A stretch of DNA of 64,000 nt from Subtercola endophyticus (GTDB taxonomy: Bacteria; Actinomycetota; Actinomycetes; Actinomycetales; Microbacteriaceae), in NCBI RefSeq assembly GCF_021044565.1, contig NZ_CP087997.1:1798001-1862000 (forward strand), read 5' to 3'. The notes under the pieces were generated by a model. The model saw only the letters and a program-made list of their open reading frames with translations. It had not been told where the DNA came from and did no database searches. The position numbers and the translations under genes were made by a program. Positions 63,577-64,000 of the stretch are shown one piece after another; the stretch's first letter is position 1, and each line of letters opens with the position of its first letter.

Positions 63577-64000
63577 ATGACTGACCCCGCCCAGTATCCC
63601 GAGCAGCCGCAGCAATATCCCGCCGGCGCGCAGCCGACGGCACCGTATCCTCCGGCACAGTATCCCGGCCAGCCTCCCTACCAGGGTCCGTACCCCGGGC
63701 AGCAGTACCCGGGCCAACCGTATGAAGGCCAAGGCCAGCCGCCGTACCCGGGCCAGCAGTACGTGCCGCCCACCTACCCGCCGGTGCAGTACGCCCCGAA
63801 CCCGAATCCGGCACCGCCGACCAACGTGTTCGCCATCATCGCGCTCGTGGCGTCGTTCATCTTTCCCATCGCCGGCATCGTGCTCGGCCACATCGCTCTC
63901 AGCCAGATCAAGCGCACCCACGAGCAGGGCCACGGCCTGGCGCTCGCCGGCACCATCATCGGCTATGTGCTGACCAGCCTCGCGATTCTGGCGGTGGTGG
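63577..64000 (+). CDS. DUF4190 family membrane protein with Pro/Tyr/Gln-rich head, cut by the window edge
   Basis: 141 residues visible, frame open at the edge. Residues 1-82 are low-complexity QYPGQP-type repeats; NVFAIIALVASFIFPIAGIVLGHIALSQIKRTHEQGHGLALAGTIIGYVLTSL is the two-helix DUF4190 domain. AAAGG precedes the ATG. Such proteins are common in actinobacteria and of unknown function; the Pro/Tyr head may be cytoplasmic and phase-separating or scaffold-like. Confidence 0.85.
   Translation, partial: MTDPAQYPEQPQQYPAGAQPTAPYPPAQYPGQPPYQGPYPGQQYPGQPYEGQGQPPYPGQQYVPPTYPPVQYAPNPNPAPPTNVFAIIALVASFIFPIAGIVLGHIALSQIKRTHEQGHGLALAGTIIGYVLTSLAILAVV

Overview
The window is a 64 kb piece of a high-GC actinobacterial chromosome. 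Gene content, leaderless start signals, GTG starts and low-complexity Ala/Gly/Pro tails best fit the family Microbacteriaceae; I cannot fix the genus. I support 54 protein genes (the first and last cut by the window edges) and one degraded gene. I see no rRNA, tRNA, CRISPR array, prophage or insertion sequence, and no gene-free stretch longer than 300 bases.

Layout. 1-13 kb is core: lepA (partial), an NAD-epimerase-like gene, an aminotransferase, rpsT, the minus-strand run comEA-comEC-holA, leuS, and a divergent pabB/pabC-like pair. Between leuS and comEA sits a HicAB-type toxin-antitoxin cassette flanked by a 63-bp direct repeat. 13.8-22 kb is a respiratory module: cydABDC on the minus strand, divergent from a BlaI-like repressor and an M56 metalloprotease, with three near-identical 17-bp palindromes between them. 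22-26 kb is an osmoprotectant ABC transporter with a TetR-type regulator. 26-32 kb holds an App1-like phosphatase, an AlkZ-like winged-helix protein, YceI, a DsbA-like protein, a secreted transglycosylase-like protein, a VOC pseudogene and a lipoprotein deacetylase. 32-35.6 kb is modABC with a Mop/HTH regulator. 35.6-42.7 kb has a DUF3516 helicase, a His-rich CDF metal transporter with its ArsR regulator, a zinc-ribbon SDR, acetolactate decarboxylase and a DUF3054 protein. 43-64 kb is more accessory: a phytoene-dehydrogenase-like flavoprotein, a beta-helix exoprotein, a DyP peroxidase, a TPR-AAA ATPase beside a TPR membrane protein, a cysteine-less DsbA-like protein, VanZ, a LuxR regulator, a sortase-anchored SGNH hydrolase, a flavin monooxygenase, a fused ABC exporter, an amidohydrolase and a DUF4190 protein.

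Most interesting signals. (1) Three intergenic elements (3097-3174, 42897-42977, 61576-61652) share a nested palindrome geometry with half-units repeated every 19 bp. Two share the same half-unit sequence while their spacers differ but stay complementary. All three lie just past, or overlap, the stop codon of a minus-strand gene. (2) The triple BlaI-like operator between the bd-oxidase operon and its putative repressor suggests proteolytic control of respiration. (3) The HicAB cassette duplicates the leuS-comEA junction. (4) At least 17 genes show an extended -10 hexamer exactly 6-7 nt before the start codon, predicting leaderless mRNAs. (5) The ABC exporter is a single-chain version of an asymmetric heterodimer, with one degenerate ATP site.

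All functions are read from sequence motifs and family knowledge; no database search was run.
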